Source: Aeromonas enteropelogenes
GTDB lineage: Bacteria > Pseudomonadota > Gammaproteobacteria > Enterobacterales > Aeromonadaceae
Length of the DNA: 64,000 bases
Reading direction: 5' to 3'
Assembly: GCF_000819845.1 (NCBI RefSeq)
Contig: NZ_CDCG01000004.1
Span: 62,001 to 126,000 of the forward strand
In this document: in pieces, positions 48,737-56,905 of the stretch
How the letters are laid out: the number at the start of each line of letters is the position of its first letter
Numbering within the stretch: the stretch's first letter is position 1
Made by a program: the position numbers and the translations under genes
The notes under the pieces: generated by a model
The model's input: the letters and a program-made list of their open reading frames with translations, nothing else
Database searches by the model: none
Told to the model about the DNA's origin: nothing

Positions 48737-49570
48737 ATGAGTGACATCCCAACCCTGTATATAGTCCCCACCCCGATCGGCAATTTGGCGGATATCACCC
48801 AGCGGGCCCTCGATACCCTGCGCAGTGTCGATCTGGTGGCCGCCGAAGATACCCGCCATACCGGCATCCTGCTCAGCCACTACCAGATCTCGGTGCCGAC
48901 CTTCGCCCTGCACGACCACAACGAGCAGCAGAAGGCCGATGTGCTGATCGGTCGAATCAAGGAGGGCAAGAGCGTCGCCCTCGTCTCCGATGCCGGCACC
49001 CCGCTTATCAGCGACCCCGGTTACCATCTCGTCACCCGCTGTCGCGAAGCGGGTGTCAAGGTGGTGCCGCTACCTGGCCCCTGCGCCGCCATCACGGCCC
49101 TGAGCGCCGCCGGCCTGCCTACCGATCGTTTCGCGTTCGAGGGTTTCCTGCCAGCCAAGAGCAAGGGGCGTGACGATCGGCTGCAGGCGGTCATCGAAGA
49201 CACCCGCTCCCTGGTGTTCTACGAATCCCCGCGCCGGGTGCAGGACACGGTGGAGGCGATCGCCCGTATCCTCGGTGAACGCCAGGTGGTGGTGTGCCGC
49301 GAGCTGACCAAGACCTTCGAGTCGATCCACGGCCTGCCTGCTTCCGAGATGCTGACCTGGCTCGGCGAGGACGAGAACCGCTGCCGTGGCGAAATCGTGC
49401 TGGTGGTGGCAGGTGCCAATAAAGAAGAAGAGGAACTGCCGGCCGAGGCGATCCGTACCCTGGGGCTGCTGGTGGCCGAGCTGCCGCTCAAGAAGGCGGC
49501 GGCCCTCACCGCCGAGATCCACGGGGTGAAGAAGAACGCCCTCTACAAATACGGTCTCGAACACTATTAA
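48737..49570 (+). CDS. rsmI: 16S rRNA 2'-O-methyltransferase RsmI
   Basis: The 277-aa protein has the tetrapyrrole-methylase fold with [18 protein letters not shown] and [19 protein letters not shown]. It methylates C1402 of 16S rRNA. It is divergent from lpoA, 79 bp apart, as in E. coli. Confidence 0.96.
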   Translation: MSDIPTLYIVPTPIGNLADITQRALDTLRSVDLVAAEDTRHTGILLSHYQISVPTFALHDHNEQQKADVLIGRIKEGKSVALVSDAGTPLISDPGYHLVTRCREAGVKVVPLPGPCAAITALSAAGLPTDRFAFEGFLPAKSKGRDDRLQAVIEDTRSLVFYESPRRVQDTVEAIARILGERQVVVCRELTKTFESIHGLPASEMLTWLGEDENRCRGEIVLVVAGANKEEEELPAEAIRTLGLLVAELPLKKAAALTAEIHGVKKNALYKYGLEHY

Positions 49571-49593
49571 TTCCGGTTAACGGGAATTGCCGG

Positions 49594-49622
49594 TTTACCC
49601 GACTCCGTCACGAGGCTATAAT
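49594..49622 (+). promoter_or_regulatory. rnpB promoter
   Basis: TTTACC, 17 bp, then a perfect TATAAT (49617-49622), ending about 9 bp before the predicted mature RNA. Confidence 0.85.
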
Positions 49623-49631
49623 CCGCGCCTC

Positions 49632-50018
<387 letters not shown>

Positions 50019-50040
50019 AATTCCCGTGATGCGTCACGAC

Positions 50041-50071
50041 AATCCCGATGCCTGCGGCATCGGGATTTTTT
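50041..50071 (+). terminator. rnpB terminator
   Basis: AATCCCGATGCC and GGCATCGGGATT form a 12-bp stem followed by TTTT. Confidence 0.93.
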
Positions 50072-50110
50072 ATTGCTTAAAAATTTGTCTCCTGTCATAG
50101 CGGAATTTTT

Positions 50111-50129
50111 GAACTTTCGATTAAAGTTC
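50111..50129. repeat. 19-bp palindrome upstream of fliM
   Basis: GAACTTT and AAAGTTC (50111-50117, 50123-50129) are perfect arms around a 5-bp centre, 115 bp before lateral fliM, followed by CCAACTTTTTTT. It could be an operator or a second weak terminator after rnpB. Confidence 0.55.
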
Positions 50130-50243
50130 CAACTTTTTTTAGTCGTAATGATCCGCGTGAACGAACAAGTATCTATCGTGGGCTGGTTTGATGAACGAGC
50201 CGGGATCTGTGAAGCGAGATGAAATGGTTAAGGTGGATTTTCA

Positions 50244-51122
50244 ATGACATCAAGCGGCGTAGCGCACACACCTTCCCGCCTGCTCAGTGCGGAGCAGGGG
50301 AGAGCCCTTCCTCGTTATGATTTGCTGGGCATAGAGCGGGTCAATCAGGCTCGGCTGAAACAGGTCAATGCCCCCTTGAGCACTTTCTCGCTCCAGGCGG
50401 CGAGCTGCATGGCCCAGCTGTTCAACAGTGCCGACTGCGAGCTGGCGTACAGCGAGTTTGCGGCCGAGGCGCCGGCCCGCGGCGCAGCGCCATTGATCTG
50501 GGTCGAGGCGAAGACGCCGCTGGATTCGAAACGCATCGTCTATTTCTCCATTTCCCATCAGGTGCTCTACCGCCTGGCGGTGCTGTTTTTTGGCGGTACC
50601 CTGCAACCGCAAAAAGAAGAGACTCCCCTGTCAGCCACGCGAGGGGTGACAGATACCGAACAACGCCTGCTGCTGCGCCTGTGCCAATACCAGACCGATA
50701 TCTGGTCCGCGTGCCTGGGGTTGGGAGATCTGAAGTGGCAGTTGAACGTAGTACAGCCGGACGCGCTGCCTTCCCATCCGTTGCTGGTGACCAGAGCCTC
50801 CATGCAGGCCGGCAACATGGCGCACGAATGGCAGATGTGGCTGTTGCCCGCCGAAGAATCGGTGCAGCCGGCGACTTCCAGCTTGCCGGAGGGGCAGCTG
50901 TCCCGCGTCCTGCCTCATGTTCCCGTGCAACTGCGGGTGGTGATGGGGCAGCTCTCTATGACTTTGGCCGATCTGGAGTGTCTCCAGGTGGGAGATGTCT
51001 TGTCACTGGAATTGCCCGAGGTCGTTCCGGCCCTGATTGGTGCTCGTCCCTGTTTCAGCGGGCGGATTGCAGAACATAAAGGCAGCCTGGTCTACCAGGT
51101 TGCATCGGTGGTAGAGGAGTAA
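50244..51122 (+). CDS. fliM: Lateral flagellar motor switch protein FliM
   Basis: The 292-aa protein matches FliM in its middle domain (LYRLAVLFFGG, TDTEQRLLLRLC) and C-terminal SpoA-like domain (VMGQLSMTLADLECLQVGDVL). It is shorter than polar FliM (about 330 aa or more), and the N-terminal CheY-binding motif (EIDALL-like) is not visible. AAGGTGGA precedes the ATG. It opens fliM-fliN-fliP-fliQ-fliR-flhB-flhA; with the LafK gene downstream, this marks the lateral set. Confidence 0.87.
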   Translation: MTSSGVAHTPSRLLSAEQGRALPRYDLLGIERVNQARLKQVNAPLSTFSLQAASCMAQLFNSADCELAYSEFAAEAPARGAAPLIWVEAKTPLDSKRIVYFSISHQVLYRLAVLFFGGTLQPQKEETPLSATRGVTDTEQRLLLRLCQYQTDIWSACLGLGDLKWQLNVVQPDALPSHPLLVTRASMQAGNMAHEWQMWLLPAEESVQPATSSLPEGQLSRVLPHVPVQLRVVMGQLSMTLADLECLQVGDVLSLELPEVVPALIGARPCFSGRIAEHKGSLVYQVASVVEE

Positions 51123-51130
51123 ACCGAATC

Positions 51131-51508
51131 ATGAGCGAGCAAACAATGAATGACCCGTTGGACCTGGATGGACTGGATCAGCTGTTTGGCGATGATATCA
51201 GCATGCCGAGCGCGGCGGATTACATGGCGCCGACCAGCAACAGCAAGCAGCGGGATCTCTCCTTCTTCCGGCAGATCCCGGTCAAGGTCACCCTGGAAGT
51301 GGCCAGCACCGAAGTGCCGCTGGGGGATCTGATGAAAGTCGAGGAAGGGGCCGTGATTGAGCTGGACAAGCTGGCGGGCGAACCGCTGGATGTGCGGGTC
51401 AATGGCCGCCTGCTGGCCAAGGGCGAAGTCGTGGTGGTCAACGGCAAGTATGGCCTGCGCCTGGTCGACGTAATCGACACCAACCTGCTGGGTGGCGTCG
51501 ACGACTGA
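51131..51508 (+). CDS. fliN: Lateral flagellar switch protein FliN
   Basis: The 125-aa protein has a variable N-terminus and a SpoA domain: VTLEVASTEVPLGDLMKVEE, GEPLDVRVNGRLLAKGEVVV. It forms the C-ring base with FliM. Its stop overlaps the fliP start by one base. Confidence 0.93.
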   Translation: MSEQTMNDPLDLDGLDQLFGDDISMPSAADYMAPTSNSKQRDLSFFRQIPVKVTLEVASTEVPLGDLMKVEEGAVIELDKLAGEPLDVRVNGRLLAKGEVVVVNGKYGLRLVDVIDTNLLGGVDD

Positions 51509-52242
51509 TGCGCTATCTGCCGCTGACCCTGCTGCTGTTTGCACTGCCCGGATGGGGTGCCGACATGACGCTGTTCTCGGTCTCGCCGAGCGCCAGCGGG
51601 GGGGAGGATTACAACATCAAGTTGCAGATCCTCTTCTTCATGACCCTGCTCGGGTTGTTGCCGACGCTGTTGCTGATGATGACCAGCTTTACCCGGATCA
51701 TCATAGTGCTGGCCATTTTGCGTCAGGCGCTGGGTCTGCAGCAGAGTCCACCGAACCGGGTGCTGATCGGCATCAGCCTGATCCTGACCCTGCTCATCAT
51801 GCGGCCGGTCTGGACCGAGATTTACCAGGATGCCTTCGTTCCCTTCGATCAGAACGAGATCACCCTGTCTGAGGGGGTCGCCCGCGCCGAGAAGCCACTG
51901 CGTCGCTTCATGCTGGCCCAGACCCGCGAGCCGGACCTGGAGCAGATGATGCGGATCGCCGGTGAGCCGACCAAGATGGCCAAATCCGAGGTGCCCTTCA
52001 GCATACTGCTACCCGCCTTCGTGCTCAGCGAACTCAATACGGCGTTCCAGATCGGGTTCATGCTGTTTATTCCGTTTCTGGTGATCGATTTGGTGGTGGC
52101 CAGCGTGCTGATGGCGATGGGGATGATGATGCTCTCTCCTCTCATCATCTCGTTGCCATTCAAGCTGATGGTATTCGTTCTGGTGGATGGTTGGTCCATG
52201 ACGGTGGGCACCCTGGCCGCCAGTTTCGGGGGAGGGGGTTGA
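51508..52242 (+). CDS. fliP: Lateral flagellar export gate protein FliP
   Basis: The 244-aa protein has a signal peptide (about 1-18) and FliP signatures MTSFTRIIIVLAILRQALG and FMLFIPFLVIDLVVASVLMAM. It forms the core of the type III export gate with FliQ and FliR. Confidence 0.96.
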   Translation: MRYLPLTLLLFALPGWGADMTLFSVSPSASGGEDYNIKLQILFFMTLLGLLPTLLLMMTSFTRIIIVLAILRQALGLQQSPPNRVLIGISLILTLLIMRPVWTEIYQDAFVPFDQNEITLSEGVARAEKPLRRFMLAQTREPDLEQMMRIAGEPTKMAKSEVPFSILLPAFVLSELNTAFQIGFMLFIPFLVIDLVVASVLMAMGMMMLSPLIISLPFKLMVFVLVDGWSMTVGTLAASFGGGG

Positions 52243-52243
52243 G

Positions 52244-52513
52244 ATGACGGCGGAGCAGAGCGTTGCCCTGGTAGGCGGGGCCGTCAATCTGGTGGTGACC
52301 ATGGTGTCTGTGCTGATCGTGCCCGGCCTTATCGTCGGCCTGGTGGTCAGCATCTTTCAGGCCGCTACCCAGATCCAGGAGCAGACCCTCAGCTTCCTGC
52401 CCCGCTTCATCGTGACCCTGATGACCCTGATGTTTACCGGCAACTGGCTGTTGTCGCAGATCACCACTCTGTTTCATGAACTCTTCCTCAAGATCCCCGG
52501 GCTGATAGGATGA
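52244..52513 (+). CDS. fliQ: Lateral flagellar export protein FliQ
   Basis: The 89-aa protein has two membrane helices and the FliQ motif GLVVSIFQAATQIQEQTLSF. It follows fliP by 1 bp and overlaps fliR by 4 bp. Confidence 0.96.
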   Translation: MTAEQSVALVGGAVNLVVTMVSVLIVPGLIVGLVVSIFQAATQIQEQTLSFLPRFIVTLMTLMFTGNWLLSQITTLFHELFLKIPGLIG

Positions 52514-53292
52514 ACTCGCTGCTGTCCCTCAGTGCGGCCGAGCTGACGGCTTGGTTGGGGCAGTGGTGGTGGCCCTTCATCCGCATCGCGACCGCCTTCT
52601 GGGTGATGCCCTTCTTCGGAGATGGCCGCGTCCCGCCCCAGGTGCGTCTGTTGCTCGCCTTTATTCTCAGCCTGCTGGTGGCCCCCATGATGCACGACCT
52701 GCCGGTGATAGATCCCTTCAGTGCTGGGGCAATCGTGCTGACCATCGAGCAGCTGATGTTTGGCCTGCTGTTCGGACTCTGTGTCCAGATGCTGTTCATG
52801 ATCCTGACCATGGCGGGGCAGATCCTCTCCATGCAGATGGGGTTGGCGATGGCGGTGATGAATGACCCCAGCAACGGGGATACGGCGCCCATCGTCAGCC
52901 AGCTGATGCTGATCTTCTGTACCCTGCTGTTCCTCGGGCTCAATGGTCATCTGGTGACACTGGATATTCTGGTGCAGGGGTTGCGCAGCTGGCCGCCCGG
53001 CTCTTCCCTGGATTTGCTCGACATCAAGGGGGTCGTCGGCCTGCTTGGCTGGTCGATCGGGGCGGCGCTCATTCTCACGCTACCCGCCGTGGTCGCCATG
53101 TTGATGGTCAACCTCACCTTCGGGGTGATGAACCGTACCGCCCCTTCTCTCAATATATTTTCGCTCGGCTTTCCCATGACCCTGTTGCTGGGGCTGCTGA
53201 CCATGGCGCTCTCCATTGGCGGCGTCCCCGCCCGTTACCTTGATCTGGTGACCTATGTACTGGAACAACTGAAGGCGTTGACTCCCTCATGA
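52510..53292 (+). CDS. fliR: Lateral flagellar export protein FliR
   Basis: The 260-aa protein has about six membrane segments and RIATAFWVMPFFGDGRVPPQ, VRLLLAFILSLLVAP and GQILSMQMGLAMAVMNDPSN, which are FliR marks. It overlaps flhB by 4 bp. Confidence 0.95.
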   Translation: MNSLLSLSAAELTAWLGQWWWPFIRIATAFWVMPFFGDGRVPPQVRLLLAFILSLLVAPMMHDLPVIDPFSAGAIVLTIEQLMFGLLFGLCVQMLFMILTMAGQILSMQMGLAMAVMNDPSNGDTAPIVSQLMLIFCTLLFLGLNGHLVTLDILVQGLRSWPPGSSLDLLDIKGVVGLLGWSIGAALILTLPAVVAMLMVNLTFGVMNRTAPSLNIFSLGFPMTLLLGLLTMALSIGGVPARYLDLVTYVLEQLKALTPS

Positions 53293-54425
53293 GCCAGAGC
53301 AGTGCCCAGGACAAAACCGAAGAGGCCTCCGGCCAGAAACGGCAGAAAGCACGGGAAGAGGGGCAGATCGCCCGCTCCAAGGAGCTGAGCTCGGCAGGCT
53401 TGCTGCTGCTTGGCGGTCTGGTCATGCAGTGGATGGTGCCTGCCTTTGGCCAGTTTTTCGCACAGCTGATGCGTCAGCCCATTCGCTTCGACTGGCAGGG
53501 GGAGCGTAGCCCGGCGATGATGACCGAGTGGCTGGCACAGGCTTTGCTGAACATGCTCTGGGTGCTGCTGCCGCTGTTCGGGTTTCTTGCCCTGATGCTG
53601 ATCCTGCTCAGCATAGTGCCTGGCGGCCTGGTGCTGACCTGGAAAAAACTGCTGCCAAGTGGCGAAAAGCTAAACCCGATCAAAGGATTGGGCAGGATGT
53701 TCTCTCATCACAGCCTGATGGAGCTGGTCAAATCCCTGCTCAAGATGCTGCTCATCGGCGGCACCCTGGCCATGATGCTGGAACACCAGTGGCCCCATTT
53801 GTTGATGATGAACCGGATGCCGCCCCAGCTGGCGATGGAGCAGGCACTGCGGATCCTCTCCCAGGCCTTTATCCTGCTCGGCAGTGTGCAACTGCTGATC
53901 GCGGTGCTGGATGTCCCCTACCAGAGCTGGTCCCTCAACAAGCAGTTGCGGATGACCAAGCAGGAGGTGAAGGACGAACACCGCAACAGCGAGGGGCGGC
54001 CCGAGATCAAGGCCAAGATCCGTCAGGTGCAGGGGATGCTGGCGCGCGCGCGCATCGAGCAGCGGGTGCCCCAGGCCGACGTGGTGATCGTCAACCCGAC
54101 CCACTATGCGGTCGCCATCAAATATGATCCCGCCAGGGCCAATGCCCCCTTCGTGATTGCCAAGGGGGTCGACAGCATGGCGGCGCGGATCCGGGAAGTG
54201 GCCAAACAACACGACAAGACGGTGATGAGCCTGCCGGACCTGACTCGGGCCATCTATTACTCCACCCGGGTGGATCAGGAGGTTCCGGCCGGCCTGTTCA
54301 CCGCCGTGGCCTATGTATTGAACCATGTATTGCAGCTGCGGGCCTATCAGGCAGGCAAGGGCAAGAAGCCAAGGCCTCTTGCTCCCCTGCATGTGCCGCC
54401 CGAATTACGTCAACCTGAGAGGTAA
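53289..54425 (+). CDS. flhB: Lateral flagellar export switch protein FlhB
   Basis: The 378-aa protein begins with KTEEASGQKRQKAREEGQIA, has four membrane helices and the autocleavage site NPTHYAVAI, where cleavage between Asn and Pro changes substrate from rod-hook to filament. The tail after the site is longer than average and rich in Lys and Pro. Confidence 0.96.
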   Translation: MSQSSAQDKTEEASGQKRQKAREEGQIARSKELSSAGLLLLGGLVMQWMVPAFGQFFAQLMRQPIRFDWQGERSPAMMTEWLAQALLNMLWVLLPLFGFLALMLILLSIVPGGLVLTWKKLLPSGEKLNPIKGLGRMFSHHSLMELVKSLLKMLLIGGTLAMMLEHQWPHLLMMNRMPPQLAMEQALRILSQAFILLGSVQLLIAVLDVPYQSWSLNKQLRMTKQEVKDEHRNSEGRPEIKAKIRQVQGMLARARIEQRVPQADVVIVNPTHYAVAIKYDPARANAPFVIAKGVDSMAARIREVAKQHDKTVMSLPDLTRAIYYSTRVDQEVPAGLFTAVAYVLNHVLQLRAYQAGKGKKPRPLAPLHVPPELRQPER

Positions 54426-54428
54426 GTT

Positions 54429-56504
54429 TTGAACTGGCGTATCTTGACCCAATCCTACACAGCCATCCCGCTGATGCTGTTGGCCATCCTGGCCATGATG
54501 ATCCTGCCTCTGCCGGGCTGGCTGCTGGACGCCCTGTTCACGTTCAACATAGTGTTGGCTGTGCTGGTGCTGCTGGTCTCGGTATCGGCCCGCCGTCCGC
54601 TGGACTTCTCGGTCTTCCCGACCGTGCTGCTGGTGGCGACCCTGATGCGCCTGTCCCTCAACGTGGCCTCTACCCGTGTCGTGCTGCTCCATGGCCACGA
54701 GGGGGGAGATGCCGCCGGTAAGGTCATCCAGGCCTTCGGTGAAGTGGTGATCGGCGGCAACTATGTGGTCGGTCTGGTGGTGTTCGTTATCCTGATGATC
54801 ATCAACTTCGTGGTGATCACCAAGGGGGGCGAGCGGATCTCGGAGGTGTCGGCCCGTTTCACCCTGGATGCCATGCCCGGCAAGCAGATGGCCATCGATG
54901 CGGATCTCAATGCCGGCATTCTGGATCAGCATCAGGCCAGGATCCGCCGCGAGGAGATCGCCCGCGAGGCGGACTTCTACGGTGCGATGGACGGTGCTTC
55001 CAAGTTTGTGCGCGGCGATGCCATCGCCGGCCTGCTGGTACTCATCATCAACCTGGTGGGCGGTCTGGCCATCGGTATCTTCCAGCATGCGCTGCCGGTG
55101 GGAGAGGCGTTCCAGCGCTTCGCCCTGCTGACCATTGGTGATGGTCTGGTGGCGCAGATCCCGTCCCTGCTGATGTCGACGGCTGCCGCCATCATAGTGA
55201 CCCGGGTGAGCGATGAGGGTGAGATGTCGGAGCAGGTGGGACAGCAGGTGCTGGCGTCCCCCCGGGTCATCTATACCGCCGCCGCCATCATGCTGATCCT
55301 GGGTCTGGTGCCGGGCATGCCGATGCTGGCCTTCCTCAGCTTTGCCGCCGTGCTGGCCTGGACAGGCTGGAGTGTCAGCAAGCGCCGTGTGCAGCAACCG
55401 GATCTGGACGCCGTCCAGGAACTGAGCCGCCAGCTGACCCAGCCTGAACAGCAGGTACTGGACTGGAGCGATCTGCCGACCGTGGATGCAGTGGCCATCG
55501 AGTTGGGCTATCGCCTGGTGCCGCTGGCCGAGCAGGACAAGGGGGCCGAGCTGCTGGCCCGGGTGAGGGGCGTTCGCAAGACCCTCTCCGAGCAGTATGG
55601 CTTCCTGCTGCCGGAGATCCGGGTGCGGGACAACCTGCAGCTCCAGCCGGATCAATACCGCATCAAGCTCTCCGGCGTGTCGCTGGCCGGGGGCAATGTG
55701 GATTGCCACCGACTGATGGCCATCAGCAGCGGTGAGACCTATGGCTCTCTGGATGGTGAGCTGACCCAGGATCCTGCCTATGGCATGAGTGCGGTCTGGA
55801 TCTCGCCGGAACAGAAGGCCAAGGCCCTCAACCTGGGTTATTCGGTGGTGGACTCGGCCACCGTGATCGCGACCCACGCCAGCAAGCTGCTGCGCGAGCA
55901 ACTCGATACCCTGTTTGGTCATGACGAGGTGGGCAAGCTGGGCCAGTTCCTGGCCAACCAGTCTCCCCGTCTCGCCGAGGAGCTGAATCAGGCGCTGACC
56001 CAGATGCAGCAGCTGCGGGTTTTCCGCCAGTTGCTCAAGGATCAGGTCAGCCTGTGCGATATCCGGACCATAGCGACCACCCTGCTCGACGCCAGCGAGC
56101 TGACCAAGGATCCGGTTCTGCTTGCCTCCGATGTGCGCTGCGCCCTGAAACGCCAGATCGTCCGCCAGTCGATCGGCGCGCGGGACGTGCTGGCAACCTT
56201 CACCCTTGACGATCGGCTGGAGCAGACCCTGCTGGCCGCCATGAACCAGGCCCAGCAGCAGGGCAAGATCCAGCTGGACAGCTTCCCGGTCGATCCCCAG
56301 CTGCTTGGCCAGTTGCAACAAAACATGCCGTTGGTGAAGGAGCAGTTGCAGCAGCTGGGTCATGCCCCCGTATTGGTAGTCATGCCGCAATTGAGGCCAT
56401 TAATGGCCAGATATGCTCGTTCTTTCGCCAAAGGCCTCAAAGTACTCTCATATAATGAGGTTCCCGAAGATTTAAGAGTCGAAGTAATAGGCACTCTTGG
56501 ATAA
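54429..56504 (+). CDS. flhA: Lateral flagellar export protein FlhA
   Basis: The 691-aa protein has eight membrane helices in the N half and the FHIPEP-type loop seen here as FSVFPTVLLVATLMRLSLNV and GDAAGKVIQAFGEVVIGGNY, then the cytoplasmic ring domain. The start is TTG at 54429, with GAGAGG upstream, 3 bp after flhB. It ends the first lateral operon. Confidence 0.95.
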   Translation: MNWRILTQSYTAIPLMLLAILAMMILPLPGWLLDALFTFNIVLAVLVLLVSVSARRPLDFSVFPTVLLVATLMRLSLNVASTRVVLLHGHEGGDAAGKVIQAFGEVVIGGNYVVGLVVFVILMIINFVVITKGGERISEVSARFTLDAMPGKQMAIDADLNAGILDQHQARIRREEIAREADFYGAMDGASKFVRGDAIAGLLVLIINLVGGLAIGIFQHALPVGEAFQRFALLTIGDGLVAQIPSLLMSTAAAIIVTRVSDEGEMSEQVGQQVLASPRVIYTAAAIMLILGLVPGMPMLAFLSFAAVLAWTGWSVSKRRVQQPDLDAVQELSRQLTQPEQQVLDWSDLPTVDAVAIELGYRLVPLAEQDKGAELLARVRGVRKTLSEQYGFLLPEIRVRDNLQLQPDQYRIKLSGVSLAGGNVDCHRLMAISSGETYGSLDGELTQDPAYGMSAVWISPEQKAKALNLGYSVVDSATVIATHASKLLREQLDTLFGHDEVGKLGQFLANQSPRLAEELNQALTQMQQLRVFRQLLKDQVSLCDIRTIATTLLDASELTKDPVLLASDVRCALKRQIVRQSIGARDVLATFTLDDRLEQTLLAAMNQAQQQGKIQLDSFPVDPQLLGQLQQNMPLVKEQLQQLGHAPVLVVMPQLRPLMARYARSFAKGLKVLSYNEVPEDLRVEVIGTLG

Positions 56505-56511
56505 TTTATGT

Positions 56512-56543
56512 TCAGGAAGGGATTCCTGTGGGAAGTTTTTTTT
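56512..56543 (+). terminator. Weak terminator after flhA
   Basis: CAGGAA-GGGA-TTCCTG, or alternatively TTCC-TGTG-GGAA, precedes a run of eight T's. Stems are short, so read-through into lafK is possible. Confidence 0.45.
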
Positions 56544-56593
56544 CCGCATGCTTACTTGCTATGCAATTTAAAGAAGTTATTATGTGACAGCTT

Positions 56594-56623
56594 TTGACAA
56601 TTTTCGTCGTGTTGAACACTAAT
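56594..56623 (+). promoter_or_regulatory. Candidate sigma70 promoter of lafK
   Basis: Perfect TTGACA (56594-56599), 18 bp, then ACTAAT (56618-56623, 4 of 6). The start would fall near 56630, so the transcript would carry the whole riboswitch. Confidence 0.5.
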
Positions 56624-56636
56624 ATATCATTAGTGT
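56616..56636. repeat. 21-bp palindrome over the lafK promoter
   Basis: ACACTAAT (56616-56623) and ATTAGTGT (56629-56636) are perfect 8-bp arms around ATATC. It overlaps the predicted -10 and start, the place of a repressor operator. The regulator is unknown. Confidence 0.75.
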
Positions 56637-56683
56637 CCGACACTGAATGGATTCGCCTCTTCCAGGCGCCTCATCCCTGAAAG

Positions 56684-56783
56684 GGTTGTCACAGGACAAG
56701 GGCAAACTGAACTGAAAAGTCAGGACGCAAAGCTACCGGTCTAACAGCAGTAATGCTTATGACAGCGGGGTTGCCAGACAGCC
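56684..56783 (+). promoter_or_regulatory. Cyclic di-GMP-I (GEMM-I) riboswitch upstream of lafK
   Basis: The conserved blocks occur in order: GGGCAAAC near 56700-56707, a hairpin with GAAA tetraloop (56714-56717), GGACGCAAAGC (56723-56733), CCGGTCTAA (56736-56744), a variable stem and ATGACAGCGGGGTTGCC (56759-56775). GGTTGTC (56684-56690) pairs with GACAGCC (56777-56783) to close P1. This is the architecture of the V. cholerae Vc2-type aptamer, including the tetraloop and its receptor. It lies 122 bp before lafK in the sense direction, so it should tune expression of lafK-fliEFGHIJ to c-di-GMP. Confidence 0.92.
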
Positions 56784-56817
56784 AATCATCTTGGTTATCA
56801 TGGTTTTACTTTAATAA

Positions 56818-56839
56818 CACGGTCCTTTTTTGGACTGTG
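56818..56839 (+). other. Hairpin between riboswitch and lafK
   Basis: CACGGTCC and GGACTGTG pair (one G-U) around TTTTTT. It has no T-run after it, so it is not a classical terminator; it may be part of the expression platform. Confidence 0.45.
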
Positions 56840-56905
56840 GGTGCGCGTTTTGACGACTCATGCTTGGTTTATTGCTAAATCCATCAGCAAGGGTGTCTGA
56901 CATTA

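Larger units (their letters stand above)
56505..56905 (+). other. 401-bp non-coding control region before lafK
   Basis: In order it holds a weak flhA stop hairpin (56512-56543), a sigma70-like promoter (56594-56623) overlapped by a palindrome, a small CGCCT/AGGCG hairpin (56654-56668), the c-di-GMP-I riboswitch aptamer (56684-56783), candidate expression-platform hairpins (56774-56839) and the lafK ribosome site. No open frame is supported. Confidence 0.85.

Noticed and set aside
50150..50243. sigma54 (-24/-12) promoter ahead of fliM
   Set aside because: No GG-N10-GC pair with TGGC/TTGC context was found; GG at 50185 has no GC at the needed distance.
54405..56390. 661-aa open frame opposite flhA
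   Set aside because: Low-complexity His/Gln/Gly-rich translation, full overlap with flhA, no ribosome site: a shadow.
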